In this document: positions 52,948-61,276 of the stretch, piece after piece
Layout of the letters: the number at the start of each line of letters is the position of its first letter
How positions within the stretch are numbered: position 1 is the stretch's first letter
NCBI RefSeq assembly: GCF_024172165.1
Contig: NZ_JAMZEB010000002.1
Span: 9,832,501-9,896,500 of the forward strand
Source of the DNA: Nonomuraea thailandensis
GTDB taxonomy: Bacteria > Actinomycetota > Actinomycetes > Streptosporangiales > Streptosporangiaceae
Direction of reading: 5' to 3'
Length of the DNA: 64,000 nucleotides
Program-made: the position numbers and the translations under genes
Notes under the pieces: model-generated
What the model was told of the DNA's origin: nothing
The model's database searches: none
What the model saw: only the letters and a program-made list of their open reading frames with translations

Positions 52948-54153
52948 TCAGTGGCGGGCGCGTTCCAACGCGTCCCAGAAGCCGCGCCGCAGCGCGTGGC
53001 GCACCTCGTCGTGCAGCAGGAAGTCGATCGGCAGCGACGAGCCCTGCAGCAGCCGTGCCTCCAGGTCCGACGGCATGCGCGGCTTGCGCGCCAGCACCGC
53101 CTCCAGCCACAGCGCGGGCGCGTCGCGGGCCACCGACTCGCCGAAGTCGTGCCCCTCGCGGTGCGCGGCCTTGACGGCGTCGGCCAGCGTGGTGGCCCCC
53201 GCCGTGGCGGCGGCGGGCGGGGTGATGGGCGCGGGCTGCGGGCCGGTGTACGGGCCGAGCTGCGACGGCTGGTACGTACCGCTCGACGGCGCGGAGAACT
53301 GGCCGGTGCTCGGGCTGGACGCCTGGGGCTGCGCCTGGATCGGCCCGGTGACGGGGGCGGCGGGCGGCGGCGTCGGCGGCTCGGACTGGTAGCTGGTGTA
53401 CGTCGGCAGCGCGGGCGGCGTGGACGACTGGCCACGCGACAAGCCGGAGGACTGGCCGTTGCCGGCGGACGAGGGCGCGGCGTGGCTGCCCCCGCTGGAG
53501 CTCTGCGGCAGCGAGGTGGGCGGCAGGGACGCCGGCTGCGCGGGGGGCAGCGACGGGGTGGAGTGCCCGTTGCTGATCGGCTGGTGGTGACCGTTGGAGG
53601 ACTCGGAGACGCCGGTGAGCAGGCTGACGTACGGCCGCAGGTGGGCCGACCCCAGCTCCACCAGGTCGTCGCACTCCTGCCGCAGCGACCGCGAGACGGC
53701 CCAGCCGCCGTCGGCCGCGATGTGGATCACGCTCACCCTGATGCCGAGGTCCTGCGCGTCGCACACGACCTGCGCCAGGTCCTCGTCGCCGCTGACCACG
53801 ACCGCGTCGCAGATGGCGTTGTTGCGGGCGAGCGTCATCAGGTCGCGGTGGACCTGGGCGTCGACGCCCTCGCGCCGCCCGGGCCGGATGCGGGACAGCC
53901 TGAGCTTGAGGCCCGGGATGTCGGCCAGCACGTCGTGCTCCGGCGTGCGGCGGCCCTCGACCGTCGCCTCGTACCAGTAGCACCGCAGCAGCGGCAGCCC
54001 CGTGCGCTCGCGCGCCAGGCTGGTCATCAGCTGCAGCAACCCGGGATAGTCCCAGGAAACCGCCTCGCGATGACGTGTGCCGTGCACCGCCATCGCTCCA
54101 TCAGCCAGCAGATAGCCAGCGTCCACGAACAGCGCGCAGCGATCCACTGACAC
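52948..54153 (-). CDS. NYN-domain (PIN-like) ribonuclease-type protein
   Basis: 401 residues. The N-terminal NYN domain (1-175) has acidic motif ALFVDAGYLLADG, GVDAQVHRDLMTLARNNAICDAVVVSGDEDLAQVVCDAQDLGIRVSVI, the Asp cluster of PIN-fold RNases. A 150-residue Pro/Ser/Gln-rich linker follows. The C-terminus (about 320-401) is a helical domain with FGESVARDAPALWLEAVLARKPRMPSDLEARLLQ. It probably cleaves RNA. GTG 54153 and GTG 54147 are both possible; the latter has better spacing to GGAAAGGGG. Confidence 0.85.
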   Translation of the reverse strand: MSVDRCALFVDAGYLLADGAMAVHGTRHREAVSWDYPGLLQLMTSLARERTGLPLLRCYWYEATVEGRRTPEHDVLADIPGLKLRLSRIRPGRREGVDAQVHRDLMTLARNNAICDAVVVSGDEDLAQVVCDAQDLGIRVSVIHIAADGGWAVSRSLRQECDDLVELGSAHLRPYVSLLTGVSESSNGHHQPISNGHSTPSLPPAQPASLPPTSLPQSSSGGSHAAPSSAGNGQSSGLSRGQSSTPPALPTYTSYQSEPPTPPPAAPVTGPIQAQPQASSPSTGQFSAPSSGTYQPSQLGPYTGPQPAPITPPAAATAGATTLADAVKAAHREGHDFGESVARDAPALWLEAVLARKPRMPSDLEARLLQGSSLPIDFLLHDEVRHALRRGFWDALERARH

Positions 54154-54333
54154 CGCCCCTTTCCTGGTGGTCCGACCTTGCTGGCTCTGCACCGTCAGAG
54201 ACCGGACTCGGCGGCCCTCTCTCAGGGTAATGAAAGCAGGTGATCGCGCGAGGGTTAATCCCGACGATTCGAACCCGGCTCGCCGTAGCGCCAGGCCACT
54301 TAGGCAGACCGTACCAGTTTGTCCCGTTCACGG

Positions 54334-56673
54334 TCACGATCGAGCCCGCACGCTCAGCGCGGCCACTCCGAACAGGACCACGTCCTTGTCCGTGACGATC
54401 GTCAGCCCGGGATCCACCCCGAGTTCAGCGCTGACCGTATCGACGTCCGTGCCGAACGTCATCCCCGCCACGCCGTTCGAGGACCCGTCGAAGACGTTGG
54501 CCGGATCCCGGTCGCCGCCGCCCGAGGCCAGGGCGCCGGAGCCGAGCGAGACCTTGTCGCCCTTGAGATCGGCGTCGCCCTCCCAGGTGACCAGCTCGAC
54601 CCTGGCGGGGGAGGCGGCCGGGCTGAGCCCGCCCAGCGGCACCCGCACCCGCCGCGCCTGGCCGCCGACCACGGTGGCCGAGTCGAGCACCACGGCCTGG
54701 CTGTACGGCTCCGCCGGATCGGTGACGATCAGCACCAGGCTCCATCCGGCATGGCGCGAGACGCCCGCCTTCATCGGGATGTCGGCCGCCCACCAGGTGC
54801 CGTTCCTGCGCACGTCGCCGACCAGCCCGCTCACGTCGGCGAACGCCTGGTAGACGGGGCCCAGCGGCAGCTCGCGCATCGTCACCTCGCCGGGCTGGAC
54901 CGTGAGGTACTTGCGCCGCCCCGGCGGCCTGATCCTGATGGGCCCCGCCTCGTCGTCGGCCGCCGACCAGTAGAGGCCCGCCCAGACGACCTGACTGCCC
55001 TTCGGCAGGGACAGCTCAGCCCCGCTGGAGGACGTCGTGTCGGGCCGCTCGTCCTGGTCGAGCGGGGTCATCGGCCACAGGTCGTTGTCGCGCTGCGTGC
55101 CCTGCCTGCGCCGGGTCTCCGAGCAGCCCGCGCGCTCGGCCGGGCAGCTCAGCAGCGTGTTGCCGATCGCCCTGACCGCCACCTTCCCGTCGGTGGCGAA
55201 CCTGGCGGGCGCGCCGTAACTCCGTACGCCCTCCTCGGCCCGCGCCTGCAGCCGCAGCGAGCCGGCGGCGATGCGGACGGCGGGCCCCGCGCCCTGTGGC
55301 GCCTCGTCGGCCACCAGCACCCGCAGGAACACCGCCGTGCCCTGCCCGGCCTGCAGCGCCTGCCTGGCGCACCGGGCGCCGCCGCTGACCGGGCGGCAGA
55401 CCCAGCCGTCCACCGTGCCGACAGGGCCGAGCCGCGCGGCGCTGTGGCCGTGCCGCGCGGGAGGGACGAGGGTGACGCCGTCGGGCAGGTCGACCTGGGC
55501 CGCCAGCTTCTCGCTGGCGCTCTCGCCGTAGTTGCGCAGGCGGATGCCGACGATGCCGGGCTGGGCGCGGACGAGGGAGCCGAGCGCGTCGATCGTGGCC
55601 CGCAGCCGCGCCTTGCCCGGCTTGTCCTTCTTGACCGGCGGCGGCACCTGGGCGGGCCGCTCGGTCGGCAGCGGCATCGGGACGGGGACCGGCGCCACCG
55701 ACACCGGCGGCTGGGCGACCGGCGTGATCGCGGGCGGACGTACGATCGGCTTCTCGTCGGCGACCAGCAGCAGCGAGGCGAGCACGGCCGCCGTCACCGC
55801 CACCGTGCCGCCGGCCATCGCCACCTGCTGCTGCTTCGGCACCCTGCGCAGCCGGCCCAGCATCCGCAGCGCGCCGCCCGCGCCCACGACGCCCGGCTTG
55901 GCCAGCGCCGCCGCGTACCCGCCGAACAGCGGCCCGGCGATCAGCGGCCCCACCATGACGCGCAGCCCGCGGTTGACGTCGGTCAGCTCCAGGAGCACCC
56001 CGTGGCACTCCTCGCACGCGCTGACGTGCTCGTCGACCGCCTTGGAGTCGCGCCTGGCCAGCCCGCCCCGCACGTACGCGCCCAGCTTGCCCAGCACGGG
56101 CCGGCAGTCGTGCTGCGGCGGGGAGCCCAGGTGCATCTGCAGGTACGCCTGCCGCAGCCCCTCTCTGGCCCGGTAGGCCAGCGCGGCCACGCCGTTGGCC
56201 GACAGGCCGAGCAGCGGCGCCACGTCGGCCGGCTTGGCCCGCTCGACCTCGGTGTGCCACAGCACCGCCCGCCAGCGCTCGGGCAGCGACAGGTACGCCC
56301 TGGCGATCAACGACTTCTCCAGCCCGACGAGCGCGGGGTCGACGAAGGGCACCCCCGGGTCGTACAGCTCGATCTCGCCGGTGGTCACCTGGCGGCTCTC
56401 GACCTTGGAGCGGTCGTAGACCGTGCGCCGCACCACCGTGAGCAGGTAGGTGCGGAAGCCGGAGTCGGGCCCGCCGCCCCTGCCCACCAGGTCGAGGATC
56501 TTCGTGAACGACTCCGCCACGACATCCTCGACCTCGGCGCCCCTGACGAGCTGCCGGGCCAGCGCGCGCGCCGCGGCGACGTGGCGCTCGTAGAGCTCCC
56601 CGTACGCGGCGGCGTTGCCCTCCCTGACCGCCTGAAGCAGATCTGCATCGCTTTGCGGCGATTCGACACCCAT
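54334..56673 (-). CDS. ECF sigma factor fused to zinc finger, membrane segment and surface domain
   Basis: 779 residues in one frame. Sigma region 2 (20-95: YGELYERHVAAARALARQLV..VEDVVAESFTKIL) and region 4 (120-180: LPERWRAVLWHTEVERAKPADVAPLLGLSANGVAALAYRARE) are followed by an anti-sigma-type zinc finger (about 200-235; HVSACEECHG). Next come a membrane helix (about 285-305: MAGGTVAVTAAVLASLLLV) and a Pro-rich stalk. Two extracellular parts follow, the last beginning GNTLLSCPAERAGC and containing VVWAGLYWSAADDE, typical of actinobacterial surface proteins. SD GTGAGG before ATG 56673 fixes the start. Sigma activity probably depends on proteolytic release; this is inference. Confidence 0.88.
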   Translation of the reverse strand: MGVESPQSDADLLQAVREGNAAAYGELYERHVAAARALARQLVRGAEVEDVVAESFTKILDLVGRGGGPDSGFRTYLLTVVRRTVYDRSKVESRQVTTGEIELYDPGVPFVDPALVGLEKSLIARAYLSLPERWRAVLWHTEVERAKPADVAPLLGLSANGVAALAYRAREGLRQAYLQMHLGSPPQHDCRPVLGKLGAYVRGGLARRDSKAVDEHVSACEECHGVLLELTDVNRGLRVMVGPLIAGPLFGGYAAALAKPGVVGAGGALRMLGRLRRVPKQQQVAMAGGTVAVTAAVLASLLLVADEKPIVRPPAITPVAQPPVSVAPVPVPMPLPTERPAQVPPPVKKDKPGKARLRATIDALGSLVRAQPGIVGIRLRNYGESASEKLAAQVDLPDGVTLVPPARHGHSAARLGPVGTVDGWVCRPVSGGARCARQALQAGQGTAVFLRVLVADEAPQGAGPAVRIAAGSLRLQARAEEGVRSYGAPARFATDGKVAVRAIGNTLLSCPAERAGCSETRRRQGTQRDNDLWPMTPLDQDERPDTTSSSGAELSLPKGSQVVWAGLYWSAADDEAGPIRIRPPGRRKYLTVQPGEVTMRELPLGPVYQAFADVSGLVGDVRRNGTWWAADIPMKAGVSRHAGWSLVLIVTDPAEPYSQAVVLDSATVVGGQARRVRVPLGGLSPAASPARVELVTWEGDADLKGDKVSLGSGALASGGGDRDPANVFDGSSNGVAGMTFGTDVDTVSAELGVDPGLTIVTDKDVVLFGVAALSVRARS

Positions 56674-56784
56674 AGTGACCTCACGATTACGCGGGGTTGC
56701 CCCGCGCAATCATTCCGCATTCCCCGTCATGACTAAACCGCGCCCGCGTCTTTACTCCCGGGGAGATCCCACGGAGGGGGACGA

Positions 56785-57474
56785 ATGGAGGCGGACGTGC
56801 TGTCACGCTGGCGTCGCAGGAGCATGGCGGCCGGCTGGGCGCTCGCGGAGGACTGGTGGACGCCCGAGGTGGAGGCCGTGGTCAAGGCGGTGTGCGGCGC
56901 CTGCGACCTGTCACAGGCGTGCTGGGCACTCGGCTCGGCACGGGCGGCGGCCGGGGTCGGCGTCGCCGAGGGCATGAACGACCTCGCCGCCCTGTTCGCC
57001 GTCACCGGGGCGGGCGGGCCGCCGTTCGCCGCGCTGCGCTCGTTCGCGGCCGGGTGGGCCGAGCACAGCTTCGCGCCGCTCGGGGAGCTGCACTGCGAGG
57101 ACCCGCTGACGGGGCTGGTCACGGCGGCGTACCTGCGGACCAGGCTGGCGCAGCTCTACCGCGGCACGGCCAGGGGGACGTGCCTGGTGGCCGCCGAGCC
57201 GTCGGCGCCGCCCGCGGAACTGGCCGAACGGCTCGCCGCGGCACTCAACCTGGCCACCGCGCTGCGGCGGGCGTTCCCTGGCGACGAGACGCTGGCGCTG
57301 CTCGGGCCCGTGCGGGTCGGGGCCGTGACGCGGATGGACGGGGAACTGCGCGGGAAGGTCGCGCGGCTGCGCGACTCCGAGATCCTGTACGGGCACCGGC
57401 CCCGGGTACGGGTGCGGCCGTTGCCGAAGGCGTACGGGCAGGCTCTGGCGCTGATCAGGAGCATGAGCTCGTGA
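56785..57474 (+). CDS. Unknown protein with CxxC...C cluster and GGDEF-like DPLTGL motif
   Basis: 229 residues. The region 30-55 (VVKAVCGACDLSQACWALG) carries three closely spaced Cys. At about 110, LHCEDPLTGLVTAAYLRTRLAQLYR resembles the first helix of GGDEF domains (D-x-L-T-G-L..N-R), but no GGDEF or RxxD motif follows, so it is not a working diguanylate cyclase. The C-terminus ends VRVRPLPKAYGQALALIRSM. The function is unknown. GGAGG 7 nt before ATG 56785 supports the start. It is divergent from the sigma-fusion gene. Confidence 0.7.
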   Translation: MEADVLSRWRRRSMAAGWALAEDWWTPEVEAVVKAVCGACDLSQACWALGSARAAAGVGVAEGMNDLAALFAVTGAGGPPFAALRSFAAGWAEHSFAPLGELHCEDPLTGLVTAAYLRTRLAQLYRGTARGTCLVAAEPSAPPAELAERLAAALNLATALRRAFPGDETLALLGPVRVGAVTRMDGELRGKVARLRDSEILYGHRPRVRVRPLPKAYGQALALIRSMSS

Positions 57475-57516
57475 CGGGCAGAGGCCGCCGCGGCGGCTGG
57501 TCCTAAGCTTGGACGC

Positions 57517-58050
57517 ATGACTGATCGCGACAACCTGCTGGCCGAGATCAAGAGCAAGGCCATCGTCCACGGCAAGGTCACGCTCTCCTCAGGCAAGGAG
57601 GCGGACTTCTACCTCGACCTGCGTCGCATCACCCTCGACGGCGTGGCCGCGCCCCTCGTGGGCAGCGTGATGCTCGATCTCACGGCCGACCTCGACTACG
57701 AGGCGGTCGGCGGGCTCACGATGGGGGCCGACCCCGTCGCGGTCGCGATGCTGCACGCGGCGGCGGCCCGGGGGCGGGCGCTGGACGCGTTCGTGGTGCG
57801 CAAGGCGCAGAAGGCGCACGGGATGCAGCGGCGCATCGAAGGGCCCGAGGTGAAGGGGCGGCGGGTGCTCGCCGTTGAGGACACCTCCACCACCGGTGGC
57901 TCGCCGCTGACCGCCGTGGAGGCGTTGCGGGAGGCGGGGGCCGAGGTGGTGGCCGTGGCGACGATCGTCGATCGGGGGGCTCGGGAGCGGGTCGAGGGTG
58001 AGGGGCTGGAGTATCGGACGGCCTTCACCCTGGAGGACCTCGGCCTCTGA
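57517..58050 (+). CDS. pyrE: Orotate phosphoribosyltransferase
   Basis: 177 residues. VTLSSGKEADFYLDLRRITLDG, GGLTMGADPVAVAM and the PRPP loop VLAVEDTSTTGGSPL are all present. ALDAFVVRKAQKAHGMQRRIEGP carries the catalytic loop Lys/His. It makes orotidine 5'-monophosphate from orotate and PRPP in pyrimidine synthesis. No other pyr gene adjoins it, which is common in actinobacteria. The upstream gene ends 42 bp before the ATG. Confidence 0.95.
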   Translation: MTDRDNLLAEIKSKAIVHGKVTLSSGKEADFYLDLRRITLDGVAAPLVGSVMLDLTADLDYEAVGGLTMGADPVAVAMLHAAAARGRALDAFVVRKAQKAHGMQRRIEGPEVKGRRVLAVEDTSTTGGSPLTAVEALREAGAEVVAVATIVDRGARERVEGEGLEYRTAFTLEDLGL

Positions 58051-58394
58051 ACCCCGCCTGCCCTGGACGCCTCCCGCCTGAGCTCCGCACACGTTGGGCG
58101 CCTCCTGCCCTGGGCACCGCACGCGTTGGGCGCCGTCCGCCCTGGGCGCCGCACGTGTTGCGCCGAACACCACCGCACACCGTCTAGCCGACCCGGCGCC
58201 GTCACGGGCGGGGGCCGGGGTGCGGCGTGCGTGGACCGGCGCATTCGCGCACGGCGCACCGGCACGCAGCGCACTCGCGCATGCCGGACGGCACACAGGC
58301 GAGTGATGGGCGGGCACGCGGGACTGCGTCGCGCGGGCACGGCGGGTGGCGGTCGCGCGGCCCGCGACGGTGGTGGGCGGCACCCGCAACGGGG
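58051..58394. other. 344-bp non-coding convergent gap
   Basis: It lies between pyrE and the convergent small membrane protein gene. Its left part holds the 32-bp tandem repeat (58087 onward). The rest is GC-rich and carries no credible frame, promoter or clear terminator. Confidence 0.6.
58087..58164. repeat. Degenerate 32-bp tandem repeats downstream of pyrE
   Basis: Units start at 58087, 58119 and 58151, each opening GCAC(A/G)(C/T)GTTG; the first two are full length and the third is partial. A weaker related segment precedes them. It is the fourth convergent gap in the window to contain a short tandem array. Confidence 0.75.
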
Positions 58395-58805
58395 TCAGTC
58401 GGCGCGGACGGTGAAGGCTTCGCGGGCGCCCGCCCTGCCCTGGGCGCGCGGAGCGCCGTTCTCCGTGACGCGGACCGTGCCCGCGTCGCTGAGGACGACG
58501 TCGAGCTCGGGCTCGAAGTAGCGAACCTCCTCCCCCCGGCTCATCTCCCGGTGCTGCAGCACGTCACCCCCCGGTACGCGGACCGTGACGAGGGGGCAGG
58601 TCTCGGCGACGCACTCGATGCGCACGGTGGGGACCTGCGCGGCGGAGGCCGGGCCGGTGGCCGTGCCGGAGGCAGGGGCGGCGGCGGGCTCGCGGTCGGG
58701 AGGCGGCGCGTCCAGGAGGTCGAGGAGCGCGCGACCGCCGACGACCAGGAGCGTCACGACGGCTCCCACCGCCAGGACGGCGAGCGCTAATCGGGCGAGG
58801 CCCAT
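58395..58805 (-). CDS. Small membrane-anchored protein of unknown function
   Basis: 136 residues. A single N-terminal helix (LARLALAVLAVGAVVTLLVVGGRALL) would anchor an extracellular part with a Pro/Ala-rich linker and a domain IECVAETCPLVTVRVPGG..EVRYFEPELDVVLSDAGTVRVTENG. The two Cys could form a disulfide. Family not recognised. ATG 58805 is chosen since the membrane helix follows at once; its ribosome site is weak. It lies downstream of the DedA gene on the same strand with a 65-bp gap. Confidence 0.65.
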   Translation of the reverse strand: MGLARLALAVLAVGAVVTLLVVGGRALLDLLDAPPPDREPAAAPASGTATGPASAAQVPTVRIECVAETCPLVTVRVPGGDVLQHREMSRGEEVRYFEPELDVVLSDAGTVRVTENGAPRAQGRAGAREAFTVRAD

Positions 58806-58870
58806 CGGATCTGACCTGTGGCGTCCCACAAGGGGCAGCGTACCTCGCGGTGATCCGCCCAGGAGGGACG

Positions 58871-59620
58871 TCAGACCTGGCCGTCGAAGCTGGAGGGGAC
58901 GCGGTGGTGCTTGCCGCTGGGGACCTGGAGCGCCTTGGCGGCGCGGCGGTGCTTGACGGCCTCGACGATGATCGGGATCAGGGAGATGAAGACGATCAGG
59001 AAGACGCCGGGCAGGATGTAGCGGTCGATCTGCTTGGGGTCGACCTGGCCGCCGAGGAAGTGGCCGAGCAGGATGAGACCCTCGACCCAGACGATGCCGC
59101 CGACGACGTTCCACAGGAAGAAGCGCTTGGGGGTCATCTCCAGCACGCCCGCGACGGGATTCATGAACGTGCGCACGATTGGCACGAATCTGGCCAGAAT
59201 CACCGCCTTGGCGGGACCGAACTTCTCGAAGAACACCTCGGCCCGCAGCACGTGATCCCGCTTGAACAACCGCGAATCCGGTTTGTCGAAGAGTTTGCGG
59301 CCGAATCGCGCCCCGAGGAAATGCCCGAGTTGCGCGCCGGCGATGGCGCACAGAGGCGTGCCGATCAGCAGGAGGGGGAAGGAGAGGGGCTCGATGCCCA
59401 TTCCCGTGGCCACCGACGCCGAGCTGAAAATCCCCGCCGCCACCAGCAGCGAGTCGCCGGGCAGGAAGAAGCCCAGCAGCAGACCCGTCTCGGCGAAGAT
59501 GATCGCGAGAACGCCGACGGTGGCGAACGCGCCCAAAATCGTCAGCCACCAGGTGGGGTCGAGGAGATTCAGAAGCCAGTCCACGACGAGGAGCCTACCT
59601 GTAGCGGGGGTGGAGGACAT
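58871..59620 (-). CDS. DedA-family membrane protein
   Basis: 249 residues with about five hydrophobic segments. The DedA signatures are FAETGLLLGFFLPGDSLLVAAG, GAQLGHFLGARFGRKLF, FFEKFGPAKAVILARFVPIVRTFMNPVAG (the conserved F..R..P.vR....aG) and FFLWNVVGGIVWV. DedA proteins are proton-coupled lipid transporters, some flipping undecaprenyl phosphate. ATG 59620 is chosen; GTG 59584 (VDWLLNLLDPTWW) is nearer the conserved start and is possible. Confidence 0.92.
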   Translation of the reverse strand: MSSTPATGRLLVVDWLLNLLDPTWWLTILGAFATVGVLAIIFAETGLLLGFFLPGDSLLVAAGIFSSASVATGMGIEPLSFPLLLIGTPLCAIAGAQLGHFLGARFGRKLFDKPDSRLFKRDHVLRAEVFFEKFGPAKAVILARFVPIVRTFMNPVAGVLEMTPKRFFLWNVVGGIVWVEGLILLGHFLGGQVDPKQIDRYILPGVFLIVFISLIPIIVEAVKHRRAAKALQVPSGKHHRVPSSFDGQV

Positions 59621-59710
59621 GACCAACAAGGACGCGTTGTGTCTACCCCAGCGGGTAGGGAGCCGGAATACTGGCCCTGGCGCAGCCGCAACTTCTCAGG
59701 GAGATGAATC

Positions 59711-60733
59711 ATGCCTATTGCGACTCCGGAGATCTACGCTGAGATGCTCGACCGGGCCAAGGCCGGTGGATTCGCCTATCCGGCGATCAACGTGACGTCC
59801 TCGCAGACGCTGAACGCCGCCCTGCGCGGCTTCGCCGAGGCCGAGAGCGACGGCATCGTGCAGGTCTCGACGGGTGGCGCGGAGTTCCTCTCAGGAGCGA
59901 CGGTCAAGGACATGGTCACGGGCGCGACGGCGCTGGCGGAGTACGCCAGGGTGGTGGCGGCCAAGTATCCCGTCACGGTGGCGCTGCACACCGACCACTG
60001 TCCGAAGGACAAGCTCGACGGCTTCATGCGGCCGTTGATCGACATCTCCCTGGAGCGGGTGTCGAGGGGCCTCGACCCGCTGTTCCAGTCACACATGTGG
60101 GACGGCTCCGCCGTGCTGCTGGACGAGAACCTGGAGATCGCCAAGGAGCTCCTGGAGAAGTGCGCCAGGGCGCGGATCATCATGGAGATGGAGATCGGCG
60201 TCGTCGGCGGCGAGGAGGACGGCGTCGTCGGCGAGATCAACGAGAAGCTCTACACGACGGCGGAGGACGCGCTGGCCACGGCGGAGGCCGTGGGCATCGG
60301 CGACAGGGGCCGCTACATGCTGGCCGCCACGTTCGGCAACGTGCACGGCGTCTACAAGCCGGGTCACGTCAAGCTGCGGCCGAGCGTGCTGAAGGAGATC
60401 CAGGACGCGGTGGGCGCCAAGTACGGCAAGGACAAGCCGTTCGACCTGGTCTTCCACGGCGGCTCCGGCTCGTTGCTGGAGGAGATCCACGAGGCCATCT
60501 CGTACGGCGTCGTCAAGATGAACGTCGACACCGACACGCAGTACGCCTTCACCCGCCCGATCGCGGAGCACATGTTCAAGAACTACGACGGCGTGCTGAA
60601 GGTCGACGGCGACGTCGGCAACAAGAAGACCTACGACCCCCGCTCGTACGGCAAGGCGGCCGAGGCCGGCATGGCCGCCCGCGTGGTGGAGGCGTGCCAG
60701 AGCCTGAAGAGCGCTGGGACGAAGATCTCCTAG
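59711..60733 (+). CDS. fba: Class II fructose-bisphosphate aldolase
   Basis: 340 residues. Zinc and substrate motifs are VALHTDHCPKDKL (catalytic region and His ligands), EMEIGVVGGEEDGV, FGNVHGVYKPGHVKL and LVFHGGSGS. KMNVDTDTQYAFTRP near the C-terminus completes the class II pattern. It splits fructose 1,6-bisphosphate in glycolysis and reverses it in gluconeogenesis. AGGGAGA lies just upstream of ATG 59711. Its neighbours DUF3151 and purA are the usual actinobacterial companions. Confidence 0.96.
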   Translation: MPIATPEIYAEMLDRAKAGGFAYPAINVTSSQTLNAALRGFAEAESDGIVQVSTGGAEFLSGATVKDMVTGATALAEYARVVAAKYPVTVALHTDHCPKDKLDGFMRPLIDISLERVSRGLDPLFQSHMWDGSAVLLDENLEIAKELLEKCARARIIMEMEIGVVGGEEDGVVGEINEKLYTTAEDALATAEAVGIGDRGRYMLAATFGNVHGVYKPGHVKLRPSVLKEIQDAVGAKYGKDKPFDLVFHGGSGSLLEEIHEAISYGVVKMNVDTDTQYAFTRPIAEHMFKNYDGVLKVDGDVGNKKTYDPRSYGKAAEAGMAARVVEACQSLKSAGTKIS

Positions 60734-60767
60734 CCAGTTCAGCGGCCCGGCGGGTATGACTTGTCCT

Positions 60768-61178
60768 ATGGATAACCTTCTCGCCGGGCCGCCCCCGACT
60801 CACCTGCCGGACCTGCCCGAGGCCAGGGAGGCGCTGGAGTCGGGCGTCAAGGCCTCCGACGTGGCCGCCCGCTTCCCCGCCTACCCGGGGGCCTGGGCCG
60901 CTCTCGCGGAGGAGTACTTCGCCCAGGGGCACGCCGTGACCTCCTACGCCTTCGCCCGCACCGGTTATCACCGCGGGCTCGACGCGCTCCGCCGCAGCGG
61001 CTGGAAGGGGCACGGCCCCATCCCGTGGGAGCACGAGCCGAACCGGGGGTTCCTGCGCTGCCTGTACGCCCTGTCCAGGGCGGCGCAGGCGATCGGCGAG
61101 AAGGACGAGGCGGAGCGGTGCCTGCAGTTCCTCAAGGACAGCACCGAGAGCGGGCACGACGCGCTGACCAAGGGCTAG
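60768..61178 (+). CDS. DUF3151 family protein
   Basis: 136 residues starting MDNLLAGPPPTHLPDLPEA, with VAARFPAYPGAWAALAEEYF, AYAFARTGYHRGLDALRRSGWKGHGPIPWEHEPNRGFLRCLYALSRAA and IGEKDEAERCLQFLKDS. These are the conserved blocks of DUF3151, a TPR-like actinobacterial protein of unknown function, standardly located between fba and purA. TATGAC at 60755-60760 is a possible -10 just 7 nt before the ATG, suggesting a leaderless message. Confidence 0.9.
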   Translation: MDNLLAGPPPTHLPDLPEAREALESGVKASDVAARFPAYPGAWAALAEEYFAQGHAVTSYAFARTGYHRGLDALRRSGWKGHGPIPWEHEPNRGFLRCLYALSRAAQAIGEKDEAERCLQFLKDSTESGHDALTKG

Positions 61179-61185
61179 CCCTTGG
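61168..61185. promoter_or_regulatory. 18-bp perfect palindrome over the DUF3151 stop codon
   Basis: CCAAGGGCTAGCCCTTGG is self-complementary, contains the TAG stop and overlaps the proposed -35 of purA (61182-61187). It could serve as operator for purA or as a weak terminator. Confidence 0.4.
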
Positions 61186-61211
61186 GACGAATAGGCACGT
61201 TCGGGTAGTCT
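61182..61211 (+). promoter_or_regulatory. Putative purA promoter
   Basis: TTGGGA (61182-61187) and TAGTCT (61206-61211) are separated by 18 bp. Transcription would begin near 61218, giving a leader of about 60 nt that contains the hairpin described next. Confidence 0.5.
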
Positions 61212-61222
61212 CTCTACGCAAG

Positions 61223-61259
61223 AGCCCCTGTCGCGCTTGCGCCAGGGGTTTCGTTTTGT
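61223..61259 (+). terminator. Terminator-like hairpin with T-rich tail in the purA leader
   Basis: CCCCTG (61225-61230) pairs with CAGGGG (61243-61248), with an inner CGC/GCG helix and a GCTT loop. T-rich sequence (61249-61257, TTTCGTTTT) follows. It either ends the DUF3151 transcript or acts as an attenuator of purA, since it lies downstream of the proposed purA promoter. Confidence 0.6.
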
Positions 61260-61276
61260 GCTCGGGAGACTGAACC

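Noticed and set aside
54240..54320. Possible tRNA on the minus strand because of a GGTTCGAATC sequence
   Set aside because: The five bases either side of GTTCGAA do not pair as a T stem, and no acceptor or anticodon stem could be drawn.
54319..56736. 805-codon frame opposite the sigma-fusion gene
   Set aside because: It is an antisense shadow; the minus-strand frame has clear sigma, zinc finger and surface motifs.
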